DNA from: Flavobacteriales bacterium
GTDB lineage: Bacteria; Bacteroidota; Bacteroidia; Flavobacteriales; Flavobacteriaceae
Direction: 5' to 3'
Assembly (NCBI GenBank): GCA_004214185.1
Contig: SGZG01000015.1
Span: 1 to 32,971 of the forward strand
DNA: 32,971 nucleotides
The notes under the pieces are model-generated. The model was not told where the DNA came from, did no database searches, and worked only from the letters and a program-made list of their open reading frames with translations. The translations under genes were made by a program, and so were the position numbers. Below, in pieces: positions 8,850 to 17,427 of this stretch; position 1 is the first letter of the stretch, and each line of letters opens with the position of its first letter.

Positions 8850-9315
8850 TGTAATAATCTATACAGACGGCTCATCAAGAGGTAATCCGGGTCCTGGGGG
8901 GTATGGCATAATAATGGAAGACTGTAAGTCAGGGTTTGTCAAAGAGTATTCAAAAGGTTTTCGATATACAACAAATAACCGAATGGAACTACTTGCTGTA
9001 ATTGATGCCTTGAAAATGTTAAAGAAAAACAAGCTAAAAGTTCTAATATATACCGACTCAAAATATGTTGTTGATTCAGTTGAAAAAAAATGGGTTTTTA
9101 AATGGAAAACAACAAATTTTAAAAACAAAAAAAATGTAGATTTGTGGCTTGATTTTTTAAAGCTATTTGATAAAAACACCATTAAATTTAACTGGATAAA
9201 AGGACACAATAATCACCCACAAAATGAAAAGTGTGATAAACTTGCTTTTGACGCATCGAAAAGTAAAAATTCATCACCAGATCTTGAATATGAAAAAATA
9301 AATAAACCCTTATGA
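8836..9315 (+). CDS. rnhA: ribonuclease HI
   Basis: Cuts the RNA strand of RNA-DNA hybrids during replication and R-loop removal. The 159 residues have the complete catalytic set: D11 (YTDGSSRGNPGPGG), E51 (NNRMELLAV), D74 (YTDSKYV), H124 (KGHNNHP) and D134 (EKCDKLA), nearly at E. coli numbering. The ATG lies inside the end of purN (14-nt overlap) and the stop overlaps the next start as ATGA, so expression is coupled to its neighbours. Confidence 0.96.
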   Translation: MKACDVIIYTDGSSRGNPGPGGYGIIMEDCKSGFVKEYSKGFRYTTNNRMELLAVIDALKMLKKNKLKVLIYTDSKYVVDSVEKKWVFKWKTTNFKNKKNVDLWLDFLKLFDKNTIKFNWIKGHNNHPQNEKCDKLAFDASKSKNSSPDLEYEKINKPL

Positions 9316-10223
9316 AAAAAATCTTAATCATAGGGACTGTTGCTTACGACGAAATAGAAACGACAACAGGGTCATCTGGAAAAATTCTTGGAGGAGCAGC
9401 TACTTACATTGGTTTGGGTGCTTCTTTGCTTAATTCAAAATCATCAATAATTTCAATTGTTGGAGGGGATTTTGAACATAAAAACTTAAAGCTGTTAAAG
9501 CTCAAAGGAATAAACACTGATTCAATTGAAATCGTTCCAAAAGGAAAGACCTTTTATTGGAAAGGCAAGTATCATAAAGACTGGAACAAACGCGATACTT
9601 TAAACACACAACTCAATGTCTTAGCTGATTTTAACCCCGCTGTTTCTGAAGAAAACAAGAAAGCCGAAATTATAGTTTTAGGAAATTTGCATCCAGAAAT
9701 ACAAAACACTGTTCTGGATCAAGTCAATGTTAGCGAAAAATGTATAATACTAGACACAATGAATTTTTGGATGGACAATGCGCTTGCTGAACTTATGAAA
9801 GTTATAAAGAGGGTTGATATTATTATAATAAATGACGAGGAGGCTCTTCAGCTTTCTAAAAAGGATACATTATTTGCAGCAGCAAATAAAATCTTGTCTT
9901 TTGGCCCCAAACAAATTGTAATTAAAAAAGGAGAACACGGTGCAATGCTTTTTGATGAGAGTCGATTCTTCACTGTTCCAGCGTTTCCGGTTAAAAAAGT
10001 TATAGATCCAACTGGCGCTGGAGACACCTTTGCTGGAGGGTTTGCAGGCTACTTGTCACATCTTGATAAAATAAATTTTGAAGCAATGAAACTAGCGGTC
10101 GTACACGGAACAGTAATGGCCTCGTTTTGTGTAGAAGGCTTTGGAACATCTGTAATGGAAAGTTTAGAAAAAGAAACAACTAACAACAGACTCAAAGAAT
10201 TCAAAAATTTTACCAGGTATTAG
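9312..10223 (+). CDS. PfkB-family carbohydrate or nucleoside kinase
   Basis: A 303-residue ribokinase-fold kinase. Visible motifs are the N-terminal GGAATYIGLGASLL substrate/lid region and the C-terminal signature DPTGAGDTFAGGFAGYL with the catalytic Asp and anion hole. The phosphate acceptor cannot be told from sequence. Position between purN/rnhA and a PurF paralogue suggests a ribose, nucleoside or related substrate, but that is inference. The ATG overlaps the rnhA stop (ATGA), and purF-like follows after 44 nt. Confidence 0.88.
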   Translation: MKKILIIGTVAYDEIETTTGSSGKILGGAATYIGLGASLLNSKSSIISIVGGDFEHKNLKLLKLKGINTDSIEIVPKGKTFYWKGKYHKDWNKRDTLNTQLNVLADFNPAVSEENKKAEIIVLGNLHPEIQNTVLDQVNVSEKCIILDTMNFWMDNALAELMKVIKRVDIIIINDEEALQLSKKDTLFAAANKILSFGPKQIVIKKGEHGAMLFDESRFFTVPAFPVKKVIDPTGAGDTFAGGFAGYLSHLDKINFEAMKLAVVHGTVMASFCVEGFGTSVMESLEKETTNNRLKEFKNFTRY

Positions 10224-10267
10224 AGAAATTTAATTAATTTTAAACCCTTACAAGTCTTAAGCAATAA

Positions 10268-12133
10268 ATGAGTGATAAAATAAAACATGAATGCGGAATA
10301 GCCCTCATTAGATTGCTCAAACCCCTAGAATTTTATCAAAAAAAATACGGCACCAAATCATTTGGGATAAACAAGATGTATTTGATGATGGAAAAGCAAC
10401 ACAACAGAGGACAAGATGGGGCGGGTTTTGCTACAGTTAAAATTAATGCAAAGCCAGGACAAAAATATATATATAGAGAAAGATCCTCTGCTAAACAACC
10501 TATTCAAGAAGTTTTTTCAAGAGTTAACGAAAAGATCATCAATCTAGATAAAAACGAAGAGAATATTCCTTTTCATGGAGAGCTTCTTTTAGGCCATGTT
10601 AGATATGGCACGTTTGGTCAAAACAACATAGAAAGTGTCCACCCTTTTTTGAGACAAAACAACTGGACCCATAGGAACCTAATAGTTGCCGGGAATTTTA
10701 ACATGACAAATAACGAAGAGCTTTTCGAAAACCTAGTTAAGCTGGGCCAACACCCTAAAAGCAAGGTCGATTCTGTTACTGTTATGGAAAAGATAGGACA
10801 TTTTTTAGATGACGCAGTTCATAAAATATATAGGGACCTAAAAAAAGAAGGTTACACAAAAAAAGAAGCCTCTCCTTTAATTGAAAAAAGGCTGAAGATA
10901 AGTAAGATTCTAAAAAAAGCATCAAAAGATTGGGATGGGGGATATGCTATGGTTGGTTTGTTAGGCCATGGGGATGCATTTGTTTTAAGAGATCCCAACG
11001 CAATAAGACCGGCCTATTATTTTAAAAACGAAGAAGTTGTTGTGGTTGCTTCAGAAAGACCGGTAATACAAACTGTTTTTAACACCTCATTTGAGAGTAT
11101 TCAAGAGCTTGAAGCAGGACACAGTATTGTAATAAAAAAATCAGGAAAAGTAGCTGTATTGCCCATACTTGAGAAAAAAGAAAGAAGAGCATGCTCGTTT
11201 GAAAGAATATACTTTTCTCGTGGAAGCGATAAAGAAATCTATTTTGAACGAAAAAAGCTTGGGGAGCTCATATTTCCTGAAATAGTAAAAGCTTTAAATG
11301 GCGACCTTATTAATACTGTTTTTTCTTACATTCCAAATACTGCTGAAACATCTTTTTTTGGAGTTGTTCAACAGGCGCAAAAACACATAACAGATCAATC
11401 TGTAAAACAAGTCATGGAATCTAAAAACGCTCTTTCTAACGACACTTTAAAAAAACTTTTCTCGTTGAAGCCCAGGATAGAAAAAGTAGCCATTAAAGAT
11501 GCAAAACTTAGGACATTTATTGCTGATGATGCAAACAGGGATGAATTAGTAGCTCACGTATACGATATCACCTATGGCTCTATAAAAAAAACAGATACTT
11601 TGGTTATAATTGATGACAGTATAGTCAGAGGAACTACTCTTCAAAAAAGTATATTGAAAATCTTAGACAGGCTAAGCCCAAAAAAAGTCATAGTTGTTTC
11701 AAGCGCTCCACAAATCCGTTATCCGGATTGCTATGGAATTGATATGGCAAAAATGGAAGATTTTATAGCTTTTAGAGCAGCTATAAACCTATTAAAAAAC
11801 CAAGGCAAAGAAGGTTTAATAAAAAAAGTTTACCAAGACTGTTTAAAAGAATTAAAGCTACCAGCTTACAAAATGAAAAACAGGGTTTGTCAAATTTATT
11901 CAGATTTCACAGATGAAGAAATTTCTGGCCAAATTTCGACGATGCTTAAAGAGAAAGACATAAAAGCAGAAATACAGGTAATTTTCCAACCAGTTAAAAA
12001 CCTCCACAAAGCTTGTCCTAAAAACTTAGGAGACTGGTACTTTACAGGGAATTATCCAACACCAGGAGGTAATAAAGTGGTGAACCAAGCATTTATAAAT
12101 TACTTCAAAGGATCAGGGAAAAGGGCGTACTGA
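10268..12133 (+). CDS. amidophosphoribosyltransferase-like protein (long PurF paralogue)
   Basis: The N-terminal half is a class II glutamine amidotransferase: nucleophile C9 in HECGIALIRL after an 8-residue leader, with RGQDGAGF and GHVRYGTFGQNN. The C-terminal half is a phosphoribosyltransferase with the PRPP loop VIIDDSIVRGTT at about 446-457 and YGIDMAKMEDF. At 621 residues it is about 120-150 longer than classical PurF, with extra segments at 185-230 and at the C-terminus. Flavobacteria, to my knowledge, carry this long form beside a PfkB kinase and superoxide dismutase, as here. It may make phosphoribosylamine or have a specialised role; a second, normal PurF elsewhere would favour the latter. 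The stop is 1 nt from the stop of the convergent sod gene. Confidence 0.85.
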   Translation: MSDKIKHECGIALIRLLKPLEFYQKKYGTKSFGINKMYLMMEKQHNRGQDGAGFATVKINAKPGQKYIYRERSSAKQPIQEVFSRVNEKIINLDKNEENIPFHGELLLGHVRYGTFGQNNIESVHPFLRQNNWTHRNLIVAGNFNMTNNEELFENLVKLGQHPKSKVDSVTVMEKIGHFLDDAVHKIYRDLKKEGYTKKEASPLIEKRLKISKILKKASKDWDGGYAMVGLLGHGDAFVLRDPNAIRPAYYFKNEEVVVVASERPVIQTVFNTSFESIQELEAGHSIVIKKSGKVAVLPILEKKERRACSFERIYFSRGSDKEIYFERKKLGELIFPEIVKALNGDLINTVFSYIPNTAETSFFGVVQQAQKHITDQSVKQVMESKNALSNDTLKKLFSLKPRIEKVAIKDAKLRTFIADDANRDELVAHVYDITYGSIKKTDTLVIIDDSIVRGTTLQKSILKILDRLSPKKVIVVSSAPQIRYPDCYGIDMAKMEDFIAFRAAINLLKNQGKEGLIKKVYQDCLKELKLPAYKMKNRVCQIYSDFTDEEISGQISTMLKEKDIKAEIQVIFQPVKNLHKACPKNLGDWYFTGNYPTPGGNKVVNQAFINYFKGSGKRAY

Positions 12134-12134
12134 T

Positions 12135-12737
12135 TTATTTTTTAAACAATTCTGAAACAATACTCCAGTCAATCACATTGAAAAAACCAGCAATGTAGTC
12201 AGGCCTTCTGTTTTGATAATTGAGGTAATACGCGTGTTCCCAAACATCTAGAGCAAGTATAGGTCTTCCTCCGCATCCTATCCCTTGCATTAAGGGATTG
12301 TCTTGATTTGCAGTTGAGCAAATTTCAAGCTTGCCATTTGGATGAACACATAGCCATGCCCAGCCAGATCCAAACCTAGTTCCAGCTGCTTTCGAAAAGA
12401 TGGACTTAAACTCATCAAAACTTCCAAAAGAAAGATCAATAGCCTCTGCCAAATCACCTGACGGAACCCCTCCTCCATTAGGACTTAAAATATTCCAAAA
12501 CAAATTATGATTGAAATATCCTCCACCATTATTTCTAACAGCAGTGTTGTTCATATCTAGGTTTTTCAAGATTTCTTCTATTGAAAGCCCCTCTAGAGGG
12601 GTGTCTTTGATTGCATTATTTAAATTATTTGTATAACCAGCATGGTGCTTGCCATGATGAATTTGCATCGTTTTAGTGTCAATGTGAGGTTCTAGGGCGT
12701 CAAAAGAATATTTAAGCGCAGGTAATTCAAAAGCCAT
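12135..12737 (-). CDS. sodA: superoxide dismutase, Mn-type
   Basis: Dismutates superoxide to hydrogen peroxide and oxygen. The 200-residue protein has the four metal ligands H27, H77, D164 and H168 (DVWEHAYY). The second-sphere pattern is Mn-like: [10 protein letters not shown] with Gly at the position where Fe enzymes carry Gln, and Q145 in TANQDNPLM. The metal call is therefore inference from residues, and a cambialistic enzyme is possible. No signal peptide is present, so it is cytoplasmic. Convergent with the purF-like gene and divergent from the AddA-like gene. Confidence 0.94.
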   Translation of the reverse strand: MAFELPALKYSFDALEPHIDTKTMQIHHGKHHAGYTNNLNNAIKDTPLEGLSIEEILKNLDMNNTAVRNNGGGYFNHNLFWNILSPNGGGVPSGDLAEAIDLSFGSFDEFKSIFSKAAGTRFGSGWAWLCVHPNGKLEICSTANQDNPLMQGIGCGGRPILALDVWEHAYYLNYQNRRPDYIAGFFNVIDWSIVSELFKK

Positions 12738-12803
12738 AATTTTAGTTTTAAAATTTAATAGAATAAAATTAATTAATAATCGTTTACTTTTACTAGTAAC
12801 TAA

Positions 12804-12816
12804 TTTTTTTTTTTTT
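12804..12816. repeat. 13-T homopolymer abutting a start codon
   Basis: Thirteen consecutive T on the plus strand. The last two are the first two bases of the TTG start codon of the AddA-like gene. An in-frame TAA at 12797 excludes any earlier canonical start. Length change here would alter the leader and not the reading frame. Confidence 0.9.
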
Positions 12817-15800
12817 GAAATCTAAAATTGACATCATAAGTGCTTCTGCAGGTTCGGGCAAAACGCACGTTCTTACCAAACAAATTTTAAAAAAGATTTT
12901 AAAATCAAAAGATAAAGAATATTATAAAAGAATTCTTGCATTAACCTTCACTAACAAAGCTACTCAAGAGATGAAGGAGAGGGTTTTGTCATCTTTAAAA
13001 GAATTTTCAAAAGTCGAAAAACCTAAAGATTCTGAATTGTACTTTAGTATAAAAAATGAATTAGAGCTTTCTGATTCAGAAATTAGATTAAAAGCAAAAG
13101 AAATACTTCAAAAAATTCTACACGATTTTTCCTTTTTTCAAATTGACACTATTGATAGTTTTAATCACCAGCTTTTAAGATCATTTGCACATGACCTTAA
13201 TATTTCTTCAGATTTCAACCTCATAACCGAAACAGAAGATGTAATAGATGAAGCAATCGCTAGGGTGTTTCAAAGTGCAGTCAACGACAGTAACAAGCTA
13301 AATATGCTAAAGGCATTTGCCTTTGACAAAATAAACGAAGGAAAATCGTGGGATATTGGGCATGATTTGAAAGAATTTGCCCGTTCTTTATTTAACGAAA
13401 ATCAATTTAACGACATTCAAAATTTAAACACACATTCTTTGGAAAGTTTTAAAGAACTAAAAAAAGAGTTGTTAAAAAAAGAAGCTTATGAAACAAAAAA
13501 ACAAAAAGAAATATTAAAAGCAATCCAAACAGTAATCGAGAATAAAAGTTTTGAAATAAGTTTTTCAAGAAACTCTTTTCCGAAGTTCGTAAAAAAAGTT
13601 TTGGAAAATCAACACACATGGAAAGAAGTCAGTTCCGTTTTTAAATTATTTGAAAAAGAGACGTTGATAAACAAATCATCTTATAAAACACACCCAATAA
13701 TTTGCAAACAGGTGTTTGAAGAATTAAAAGAATTGTTTCTAAATCTAAAAAAAAGCTTAGAAAATTGTTTTGCCTTAAAGTCCTTTTCAAATTCAATAAT
13801 TCCATCATTATTGATAAAAACAATAAAAAAATACTTCAAAGAAATTCAAAAAGAAAAAAATCAAATTTCTATTTCAGAATTTAATGAAATTATTTATAAA
13901 GAAATTTTAAACCAACCTACCCCCTACATATACGAAAAAATTGGAGTTAGGTTCAATGATTATTTTATAGATGAGTTTCAAGACACATCACTTTTACAAT
14001 GGGCAAATATAATCCCACTAATATCACATGCGCTAGATTCATATGATCATGATGATCCTGAAGGTTCTCTGTTGGTGGTGGGAGACCCCAAGCAATCTGT
14101 ATATCGATGGAGGGGAGCAAACCCTAGAATATTTACTGATTTATTAGAGGGGGAAAATCCGTTTAATGCAAAAAAAAACATCAAGTTCTTACCCAAAAAC
14201 TATAGAAGTAAAAAGGAAATAATAATTTTTAACAACCTTTTTTTTAAAAGCATTTCCAAATTACTTTCCAACAAATCGCACAAACATATTTTTGAAGAGA
14301 GTTCAAGCCAAAAAACAAACGACAAAAAAGGGGGCTACGTTTCTTTAAAGTTTTTAAAGCAAGAATTAAATAAAGAAGAATATCTTTCAGAAACAATAGA
14401 TTCAGTTTGTTCAATTATAATAGATTGTAAAAAAAGAAATTATAAAAACTCAGAAATTTCGATTCTCACCAGAGACAATAATCAATCTTCTCAAATTTCA
14501 CGCGGTCTAATAGAAAGAGGTATTAGTGTTTCTTCTGAAGATGCTCTTTTATTGTCTAATTCCAAGGAGGTTATGTTGCTAATCGAGCTAATAAAATTAA
14601 GAATAGACCCCACAAATAAACGCTCTAAATTTAAAATTGCTAATCATTTTTACAACCCGAAATTAAAAGAAGATCAGTTTCTTTTTTTCAATAGTATTAT
14701 AAATTTAGATCAAGAAGGTTTTTTAAAAAAAATAAATCTTGAATTTTTATCAGAAGGTTTTAAAAAACCGCTTTTTAATTCAATTACACTGGCTATAAAA
14801 GAACTCAAACTTAACGAACAAAACAATAATATTTTTATTTCTTTTTTTTTAGAAATTTTATATGACCAAGTTTATAAAAAAAGTCAATCTGATGAAGAGT
14901 TTTTAAGATATTGGGATAAAAATAAAGAGAAAATCAAGGTTTCGGGCGAAGGAAATAAAGAGTCTGTACAGGTTTTAACAATTCATAAAGCTAAAGGATT
15001 AGAGTTTCCGGTTGTAATTTATCCATTTGCGGATTCTTTTACATTTAGAACCTATGGCTTAAAAAAATGGTTTCCAGTTGATAAATCTAAAAACCCAACC
15101 AAGCTATTAGTTTCGTTTAATGAAAAGCTAAAAGAATACAATGACTTGACCAAAAATATGGTTGAGACAACTTTAGAAAACCAAGAGCTGGATAACACAA
15201 ATTTGCTCTATGTTGCCTTCACTCGCGCAGTTGATGAGCTTTACACTATTTCAAGCTTCCCTAAAAAAGCTTCACTTAATTCACATAACGAAATTACGAG
15301 GTCCTTTTTAGAAACAAACAAAATTTGGAATGAAGAAAAATTAAACTACTCTTGGGGGACAAAAACAGTTAAAAAATCACAAACAAAAACCAAAACGGTT
15401 TTAAATAAAGGTTTTCAAACTACACAAATGAAATTTGAGCCCAAAAGATCATACGTTGACGAAAAAATTAATTTTGGCTTATACTTTCATGAGTTTATGG
15501 GTAAAATCAAAAAAAGATCTGATTATAATCGCGAGAAAACAGACCTTGATTTGAACCAAACAATCAATAAAGAGATAAAAAATCAAATTTTAAGCATATC
15601 TAAAAAGATTGTTACAAGTCCAAGTATTAAAAAACATTTCTCCCCAGAGCTCAGAGTTCTTTGTGAAAAAGAAATTTTCTCAAACGATGGCAGAATTTTC
15701 AAACCTGATAGAATTGTTTTTGACAAAAATCAGGTTGCCACAGTAATTGACTATAAAACAGGCCAAAAGTCAAGAAGAGATGTTTTACAGATAGAAAACT

Positions 15801-15898
15801 ATAAAAAGCTTCTTCAAAAAATGGGATACAAAGTTAGAGAAACTATTTTAGTTTATGTAAATAATCAATACAATGATATTGAGATTGTTGTTGACTGA
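12815..15898 (+). CDS. AddA/RecB-like UvrD-family helicase-nuclease
   Basis: Large subunit of a double-strand-break resection enzyme, by family. The 1027 residues contain all SF1A helicase motifs: Walker [10 protein letters not shown] (9-17), [65 protein letters not shown] and [17 protein letters not shown]-terminal PD-(D/E)XK nuclease domain follows, with [22 protein letters not shown] and QIENYKKLL. The start is TTG directly after a 13-T tract; no earlier start exists and Walker A follows at once. The AddB-like partner is 1.5 kb downstream with ompA between. Single Walker A plus terminal nuclease fits the AddAB type better than RecBCD. Confidence 0.9.
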   Translation: MKSKIDIISASAGSGKTHVLTKQILKKILKSKDKEYYKRILALTFTNKATQEMKERVLSSLKEFSKVEKPKDSELYFSIKNELELSDSEIRLKAKEILQKILHDFSFFQIDTIDSFNHQLLRSFAHDLNISSDFNLITETEDVIDEAIARVFQSAVNDSNKLNMLKAFAFDKINEGKSWDIGHDLKEFARSLFNENQFNDIQNLNTHSLESFKELKKELLKKEAYETKKQKEILKAIQTVIENKSFEISFSRNSFPKFVKKVLENQHTWKEVSSVFKLFEKETLINKSSYKTHPIICKQVFEELKELFLNLKKSLENCFALKSFSNSIIPSLLIKTIKKYFKEIQKEKNQISISEFNEIIYKEILNQPTPYIYEKIGVRFNDYFIDEFQDTSLLQWANIIPLISHALDSYDHDDPEGSLLVVGDPKQSVYRWRGANPRIFTDLLEGENPFNAKKNIKFLPKNYRSKKEIIIFNNLFFKSISKLLSNKSHKHIFEESSSQKTNDKKGGYVSLKFLKQELNKEEYLSETIDSVCSIIIDCKKRNYKNSEISILTRDNNQSSQISRGLIERGISVSSEDALLLSNSKEVMLLIELIKLRIDPTNKRSKFKIANHFYNPKLKEDQFLFFNSIINLDQEGFLKKINLEFLSEGFKKPLFNSITLAIKELKLNEQNNNIFISFFLEILYDQVYKKSQSDEEFLRYWDKNKEKIKVSGEGNKESVQVLTIHKAKGLEFPVVIYPFADSFTFRTYGLKKWFPVDKSKNPTKLLVSFNEKLKEYNDLTKNMVETTLENQELDNTNLLYVAFTRAVDELYTISSFPKKASLNSHNEITRSFLETNKIWNEEKLNYSWGTKTVKKSQTKTKTVLNKGFQTTQMKFEPKRSYVDEKINFGLYFHEFMGKIKKRSDYNREKTDLDLNQTINKEIKNQILSISKKIVTSPSIKKHFSPELRVLCEKEIFSNDGRIFKPDRIVFDKNQVATVIDYKTGQKSRRDVLQIENYKKLLQKMGYKVRETILVYVNNQYNDIEIVVD

Positions 15899-15931
15899 TT
15901 AAAAAAAACCCTTTATATCCTATAAATTCAT

Positions 15932-15939
15932 TAAGTTTG
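15932..15939 (+). promoter_or_regulatory. Bacteroidetes-type -7 box for ompA
   Basis: TAAGTTTG matches TAnnTTTG exactly, 30 nt before the ompA ATG in the 71-nt gap after the AddA-like gene. The following leader is A/T-rich, as usual for highly expressed genes in this phylum. No clear -33 TTG is seen. Confidence 0.5.
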
Positions 15940-15969
15940 TAGTTACAAATTATTAAACAATATTATAAA

Positions 15970-17364
15970 ATGAAAAAAACAACTAGGATTCTATCACTTT
16001 TTGTTATGATTTTTTCTGTAAGCTTTTTGCTTGCACAAGATAAAAATAACAAATGGCAAATATCATTTGGTGTTAATGCTATTGATTTTCATCCAGTAGG
16101 AACTGATTCTTCAGATAACCCTACGGGTCATCTTTTCAGTGAATATTTCAATGCCTCAGGTAATTGGAATTACACTTCAGGTTTAGTTAATACCATAAGC
16201 CTTACTAGGTATGGCACAGATGATTTCTCTTATGGGTTCAGAGGGTCTTTTAACAAGGTTACTCAGCTCGGTGACGAGAGAGCTACAATTCCTGAAGAAA
16301 CTATTGCAAGTTTTGATGCGGTTGTGAATTATAACATTCCAACTTCATTGAACGTTCTAGGGCTAGACATTGAGCCGTTTCTTGAAGGAGGTACTGGATA
16401 CACATGGTTTGCTAATCAAAGGTCTCACACCCTAAATGGAGGATATGGAGTTAATATTCCGGTTTCAAATACTGTTGCCATAAAAATTAATTCAACTTAC
16501 AAGCACGCGTTTAATGACATGCAGGATCTAAAAGCTCACTTTCAACATAATATTGGTGTAGCTATCAACTTTGGAGGAAAAGATTCCGATAAAGATGGTG
16601 TTTATGATCAATATGATGATTGTCCTAACCAAGCTGGTTTGCCTGCATTTAACGGATGTCCTGACAACGATGGAGATGGTGTAGAAAACAGTAAAGATGC
16701 ATGTCCTGATTTAGCTGGATTAGCTCAATTTGACGGATGTCCTGATTCTGATGGTGATGGAGTTCCTGACACTAAAGATGCGTGTGTTAATTTAGCAGGA
16801 TCTGTTGAAATGAACGGCTGCCCTGATTCTGATGGTGATGGCGTTTCAGACAATATTGATTCTTGTGCTGACGTAGCTGGACCATCTGCTAACAACGGGT
16901 GCCCTTGGCCAGATTCTGATTCAGATGGTGTTTTAGACAAAGATGATAAATGTCCTAATACAGCTGGAGTAGCTTCAAATAGTGGTTGCCCAGAACCTAC
17001 AGAGGAAATTATGGATAAATTAAATTCAGTTGGGGCAATGATACCTTTTGAATTGAATAAAGCAACTTTAGGCCCACAGGTTAAAAGTCTTTTAGGAGAA
17101 GTTATAGGAATCATGAACAATTATTCTCAAACAAACTTCATGATTGAAGGACACACAGACTCTTCTGGTCCAAAGGCTTTTAATCAAAAACTTTCAGAAA
17201 TGAGAGCTATGTCTGTTAAAGAATTTTTGGTTGAAAACGGAATTACATCTTCAAGACTTCAAACGGTTGGATATGGAGAAGACAATCCAAAAGTATCAAA
17301 CGGTACCAGACAAGGTAGAATTAAAAATAGAAGAGTAGAATTTAAGGTTATTCCTTTGAATTAA
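15970..17364 (+). CDS. OmpA-family outer-membrane protein with TSP3 repeats
   Basis: The 464-residue protein has a signal peptide (cleavage likely after A22), an N-terminal beta-barrel-like domain (about 25-200), five thrombospondin type-3 calcium-binding repeats (about 205-341, pattern DSDGDGVxDxxDxC with paired cysteines), and a C-terminal OmpA peptidoglycan-binding domain (about 355-464) with EGHTDSSG, NQKLSEMRA and GRIKNRRVEF. It should anchor the outer membrane to peptidoglycan. It has its own candidate promoter and a strong terminator, so it is probably a separate, abundant transcript inserted between the two resection-enzyme genes. Confidence 0.93.
   Translation: MKKTTRILSLFVMIFSVSFLLAQDKNNKWQISFGVNAIDFHPVGTDSSDNPTGHLFSEYFNASGNWNYTSGLVNTISLTRYGTDDFSYGFRGSFNKVTQLGDERATIPEETIASFDAVVNYNIPTSLNVLGLDIEPFLEGGTGYTWFANQRSHTLNGGYGVNIPVSNTVAIKINSTYKHAFNDMQDLKAHFQHNIGVAINFGGKDSDKDGVYDQYDDCPNQAGLPAFNGCPDNDGDGVENSKDACPDLAGLAQFDGCPDSDGDGVPDTKDACVNLAGSVEMNGCPDSDGDGVSDNIDSCADVAGPSANNGCPWPDSDSDGVLDKDDKCPNTAGVASNSGCPEPTEEIMDKLNSVGAMIPFELNKATLGPQVKSLLGEVIGIMNNYSQTNFMIEGHTDSSGPKAFNQKLSEMRAMSVKEFLVENGITSSRLQTVGYGEDNPKVSNGTRQGRIKNRRVEFKVIPLN
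16582..16992 (+). repeat. DNA repeats encoding five TSP3 calcium-binding units
   Basis: Five imperfect coding repeats, the middle three each 27 codons (81 nt), contain near-identical runs such as CCTGATTCTGATGGTGATGG at about 16740 and 16821. The similarity is high enough for recombination or slippage to change copy number in frame. Confidence 0.85.
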
Positions 17365-17386
17365 GATTCTTTAAAATAAACTGTTT

Positions 17387-17415
17387 AAAAAGCGCCTTTA
17401 TATTAGGCGCTTTTT
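17387..17415 (+). terminator. intrinsic terminator of ompA
   Basis: A perfect 10-bp stem AAAAAGCGCC / GGCGCTTTTT with a 9-nt loop, followed by more T (to 17417). It lies 22 nt after the ompA stop and ends 12 nt before the ATG of the AddB-like gene. It is the clearest terminator in the window. Confidence 0.9.
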
Positions 17416-17427
17416 TTATTTTTAAAA

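Noticed and set aside
12790-12799. Palindrome TTACTAGTAA in the sodA/addA-like divergent gap
   Set aside because: A 10-bp palindrome is expected tens of times by chance in 33 kb and no partner site or promoter geometry supports it.
16582-16992. Regular direct repeats resembling an array
   Set aside because: They are in-frame coding repeats for TSP3 calcium-binding units, not a CRISPR array; there are no unique spacers.
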